From positions 66,190,370-66,254,369 of the forward strand of contig CM055096.1 in the NCBI GenBank assembly GCA_029204225.1: a stretch of 64,000 nucleotides of DNA, given 5' to 3'. Source of the DNA: Diphasiastrum complanatum (Eukaryota > Streptophyta > Lycopodiopsida > Lycopodiales > Lycopodiaceae). The notes under the pieces were generated by a model, which was not told the origin of the DNA, did not search any database, and saw only the letters and a list, made by a program, of their open reading frames with translations. The position numbers and the translations under genes are program-made. This document shows positions 60,585 to 64,000 of this stretch, one piece after another (positions within the stretch are counted from its first letter, which is position 1; each line of letters opens with the position of its first letter).

Positions 60585-61238
60585 TGTGAAGGATTTCAGA
60601 TCATTCAAGATCCAATCCATGTCCCAAATCTTTGGTTACAATAAGGAGCAAACCAACAATCCTGCCAATGTAGAAAAATCAGCATCTACATACAAAATGA
60701 GATGCAAACTCTAAGAGATATTGATCAAACACGAACCAAAACATAAAATATGTTTGTTGTCCGTACAATTACAGTACCCTACTGTATTTCACACGTGTGA
60801 AACCGAAAATAGCAATAAATGATCATTCTACACATAGAATTGCAAGATAACACCAAGATAGTGCACCAATGAGTAGTAGAACCCAAAGAGAACCATGTAT
60901 AATGATGAAATGAGAGAGAGAAGAGAGAAGATGTGTCTCTCCATGAGTTACATCCTTTTATAGAGTTTTCAAACCCTATTTGGCCACTTGGCTTTCTCTC
61001 CAAAATGTAAACCCTACTATTTTTGGGTCTAGATTCAATGTACCCAAAGTTCAAATTTGAATCTCTCTCAAACTCGACTACCAACTTTCCCACACTTTTC
61101 AAAAGTGTTTATTGAATGTATTTTAAACTAATATAACTTAAAAAAGTTTATCTCTAAGTCTAAAATGAGTTTTGGCCTCTTATTGACAATTTACCAAAAT
61201 GTGACTAAACTAGACTAAACTAGTTGAAATCTCTCACA
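60585..61238 (-). repeat. 5' LTR of Copia element 2
   Basis: Same ends and length as 55757-56410. The primer site adjoins at 60571-60584. Confidence 0.93.
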
Positions 61239-61493
61239 TATTCCCATTCTCCATACTGAGAAGATAGAAACTTTTTGAAGCCTCAAGGAGAAACTCGAGT
61301 TTCCTCTCATTGTATGGTGATTCTTCTTGATTTCCAATGAAACCCAGCTTTGGCACTTTGTAAACACTCTCTACAGGCCGTACTACAGCCTTATTTCCAC
61401 ACGTGTGGAGTTGGATTATACTATTTGATCAATGCTTTAATTGTCTCTACTTGTTTCCTATCAAGCTGCTAAACTAGATCTTGTTTTCTGATG

Positions 61494-62140
61494 TGTATAC
61501 AAGTGGGTCCCACACATGTGAGGCCATGATGCCATGTGGGAAACCCATCCTAATGTAGGTTAGGTCAAGTCAAGAGAGTTGGTCATGTCTATTTGGTGGT
61601 CATCCCTACTTTATAGGACCTACACCTCAGTTTAAGGTGAAAATTTGACCAACTAGCTACCTACCAAGCATAACTCTAGGAAATAGACTAAGGTTTCATT
61701 TTAGGTCAAGGAGACTGAGTTAACTTCCTTATTACATGCTGGAAATCCACCTAACTTCAAGAAGGAAGTCGAATTTGGTATGTATTCCCTCTCTCCATAG
61801 TGAGAAGATAGAAAATTTTTGGAGCTCATTGGCAATCTCAAGCTAGTTCACTATGTACATTGAGTTTTTGTGATCCAAATGAAACCAGATCAATTTCTAC
61901 TTGTTTCTCAGGTTGAAGACCGTACTACAGACTGTAGTACACACATGTGGGCTCGGATTTCAATGTTTATTAATGCTTTTGATTGTTAATACTTGTTGTT
62001 TGTCAAATTGCCAAACTAGATCAACTTTTCTGTGTCTAGTTTTTTGATAGATTGTTAAGCAAGCATCCAATCACTCTTGTGGATCTTTTGTAGATCCATT
62101 TATGGTCCTAAAGTACAGTACTTTCACATGGTATCAGAGC
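61494..62140 (+). repeat. Copia family B LTR plus primer site, joined to a family A LTR
   Basis: A diverged relative of LTR A (shared CTACCTACCAAGCAT, TATTACATGCTGGAAA, CATTTATGGTCC) begins TGTATACAAG at 61494 and ends TTTCACA at 62128. It is followed by TGGTATCAGAGC (62129-62140). Instead of an interior, LTR A sequence starts at once at 62141. Confidence 0.75.
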
Positions 62141-62807
62141 AAATCTAGCCATGTAGAATATTTTATATTTTGTCAATATTGTTTGTTGGTTACTTGAATG
62201 GTCAAAGTGCCACTTGTACATACACACCTAAAGTAGGTTACCATGAGTCAAGAGGAGTGGTTGTGTCTATTTGGTAGTGATTCCTACTTTGTAGGATCTA
62301 GACCATGATTTATGATGAGATTTGTACCTACCATGCACTACCAAGCATGACTCTTGGATCTAGGCTAGGGTTTTCACATTAGGGCAAGAAAGTGGAGTCT
62401 ACTTCCTTATTACATGCTATATTTTCACCTAATTTTGCAAAGGAAGTGTGTTTTACTATGTATTCCCATTCTCCATAGTGAGAAGATAGATTCTTTTTGG
62501 AGCCTCAAGGAGAAACTCGAGTTTCCTCTCATTGTATGGTGATTATTCTTGAATTCCAATGAAACCCAGCTTTGGCACTTTGTAAACATTGTCTACAGGC
62601 CGTACTACAGCCTTATTTCCACACGTGTGGAGTTGGATTATACTATTTGATCAATGCTTTGATTGTCTCTACTTGTTTCCTATCAAGCTGCTAAACTAGA
62701 TCTTGTTTTCTGATGACTAGTTTCTGATAGATTGTTTAACAAGCATACAATCACCTTGTGGATCATTCAAAGATCCATTTATGGTCCTTAGTACTGTACT
62801 TTTCACA
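62141..62807 (+). repeat. 5' LTR of Copia family A element
   Basis: Homologous to the split LTR at 55418-61493 and the solo LTR at 23125-23803. It ends TTTTCACA before the primer site. Confidence 0.88.
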
Positions 62808-63438
62808 TGGTATCAGAGCCAAGTACAAAGCCATTGATCTGTGTTTGAATCTAATCCAGTTTTAGCAGGTTTTGGTGCAAAAAGCTAGTATTGGAAGGGC
62901 GAGCTGGTATCCAGGTTTTGGTGAGGGGATTTGATCCCAAACTTTTTTAGGATCAAAATCCGTACTGTTTACACGTGTGGGCATCTCTGAACCAGCATTT
63001 AATAACCCATATTCATTGGATCATAGAAAATTCATCTGGTGTCAGTTTGATGTAATTTTTGGTGCAAATCCTAGAATAAGCTACCAAGATCACTTGCCAT
63101 TGATTAGTTTTGAAATTGTTTCATGAAAACTAATTAATCTAGGCTGATTTTAGACCTTTTTAAAGTGGAAACCAGGTCTTGAAAGTACATCAAAGTGAAT
63201 GAGAGAGATAGAGTCAGTTTTTGTCCAAGAATAGCCAAGATTGGCAAGATTTGCTTGAGTGTAGTTTTCATCTCATCTTATCTTCATTCCAGCTTGTGAG
63301 GGAGTGATAGAACTGTGATTACAAATCCATCTGTTGGATTAGAAGTCAACATTTGAGTGAAACACTACAAGTCAGAAACCTTTGTGAGTTTCAGGTCCAA
63401 ACAAATCTATATCTTGTGTGTAGAATCTTGCTAGTAAG

Positions 63439-64000
63439 ATGGGATCAGTGGGAGCCTACCTTCTAGAAGCTAGTGAGAGGTTAAATTCTACCAATTATGC
63501 TATTTGGAAAGTGAGGATGGAGTCACTAATGGTGCTCCAGGATCTTTATGAGTTTCTAATAGATGATGAAGATGAACCTCTAGGTGCACAGGAATTAGTG
63601 AGATACAAGAAGAGGTCTAGGCTTGCACTTCACTGTATTAAGGTGAATGTAAGCAATGATCTTTTAAGGGAAGTATCATAATGTAAGAGTGCTAAAGAGG
63701 CTTGGGAATCTTTAAAATCTATCTATGAGTCTAGTAACACTTTGAGGGTTCTCATACTTAGGAATCAGATTATACAAAGCATGAAGAGGAGTGATGAGAC
63801 TGCACAAGATTATGTGCTTAGAATCAAGTCTCTCAGTAGGGAGTTAGCTTCCATTGGAGAGAAGATTCAAGATAGTGAGCTTGTTCAGATTGTCCTCAAT
63901 GGTCTAGGGAGTGGCTTTACAAATTTGGTCCAAAGCTTTGCAATCCAAGACACTTTGCCTACTATAGAAAAGCTACACAGTGTATTAGTAGCTGAAGAGT
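63439..64000 (+). pseudogene. Copia gag with internal stop (partial)
   Basis: MGSVGAYLLEASERLNSTNY starts a UBN2-type capsid protein similar to the N-terminus at 59983 (NYAIWKVRMESLM against NYSTCKVRMESLL). A TAA at 63679-63681 interrupts it. The same frame continues with AKEAWESLKSIYESS, RNQIIQSMKRSDE and VQIVLNGL to the window end. One point mutation could account for the stop. Confidence 0.85.

Larger units (their letters stand above)
55757..61238 (-). mobile_element. Nested Copia element 2 with intact gag-protease frame, lacking integrase
   Basis: Two 654-bp LTRs (55757-56410 and 60585-61238) differ at only about 2-3% by eye. The target duplication TATTC is at 55752-55756 and 61239-61243. 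The primer site is beside the right LTR (minus strand TGGTATTAGAGCTC, 60571-60584), and a purine tract lies beside the left (minus strand GAAGAGGGAG). The 4.2-kb interior encodes one 818-residue frame and a 217-residue frame instead of a full gag-pol. Confidence 0.93.
55418..61493 (+). repeat. Copia family A LTR, split by a nested Copia element and cut at its 3' end
   Basis: 55418-55756 and 61244-61493 together read as one family A LTR (compare 62141-62807), starting TGCCTACATTGG. It breaks off at ...TTCTGATG (61493), about 110 bp before the normal end, where a family B LTR begins. Confidence 0.8.
62141..64000 (+). mobile_element. Copia family A element, 5' part (runs off the window)
   Basis: LTR 62141-62807 lacks about 20 bp of its normal TGCCTACATTGG start. 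The primer site TGGTATCAGAGCC is at 62808-62820, followed by a leader of about 600 bp and gag from 63439. The remaining part lies beyond the window. Confidence 0.88.

Overview
The window looks like nuclear DNA of a land plant. It has a VQ-motif protein gene, an intron-containing MscS-like (MSL) mechanosensitive channel gene of the plasma-membrane type, and a dense nest of plant-type Copia and Ty3/gypsy LTR retrotransposons. I cannot name the species. The TE load and an unusual DNA element would fit a seed-free plant, but that is a guess. Only two ordinary host genes are convincing: VQ at 6877-7680 (minus) and MSL at 45567-49518 (plus, five exons). Nearly everything else is mobile or decayed mobile DNA.

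Layout. 1-3.8 kb: right part of a degraded element (copy 1) with a histone-H3-like/Ulp1-like gene (plus) facing an unknown gene Y (minus). 4.2-4.5 kb: tandem array of a tRNA-like repeat. 6.9-8.0 kb: VQ gene and its 5' region. 8.5-8.9 kb: GC-rich microsatellites. 8.9-15.0 kb: Copia element 1 (minus) with intact LTRs, TSD TATTT and decayed gag-pol. 15.6-19.5 kb: an LTR scrap and non-coding retroelement interior. 19.6-29.9 kb: a second, larger copy of the odd element, with a transposase-like gene (plus), gene X (minus, solo LTR in its intron), the H3-like/Ulp1 gene (plus) and gene Y (minus). 30.6-41.2 kb: a minus-strand LTR element with little coding capacity, split by a plus-strand chromodomain gypsy element using the same LTR family. 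41.2-42.1 kb: scrap of another gypsy pol. 42.2-45.5 kb: hairpins, repeats and the MSL 5' flank with a tRNA-derived retroposon. 51.3-52.6 kb: 3' end of another LTR element. 54.7 kb: (CT)67. 55.4-64.0 kb: nested and mosaic Copia elements, including one with a single open 818-codon gag-protease-remnant frame.

The most unusual content is the 19.6-29.9 kb element and its partial sister at the window start. One gene begins with a recognisable histone H3 (tail start and histone fold, about 31 of 83 fold positions matching canonical H3 without gaps by hand count). It continues through a proline-rich linker into a C48/Ulp1-type cysteine peptidase whose His, Asp and Cys motifs are split over introns. 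Both copies carry the same convergent partner, gene Y, and similar terminal sequence beyond it. The reading frames are broken, so these copies look dead, but the shared architecture argues for a transposon family carrying a histone mimic and a SUMO-protease-like enzyme. No database search was possible; family assignments rest on motifs read by eye.
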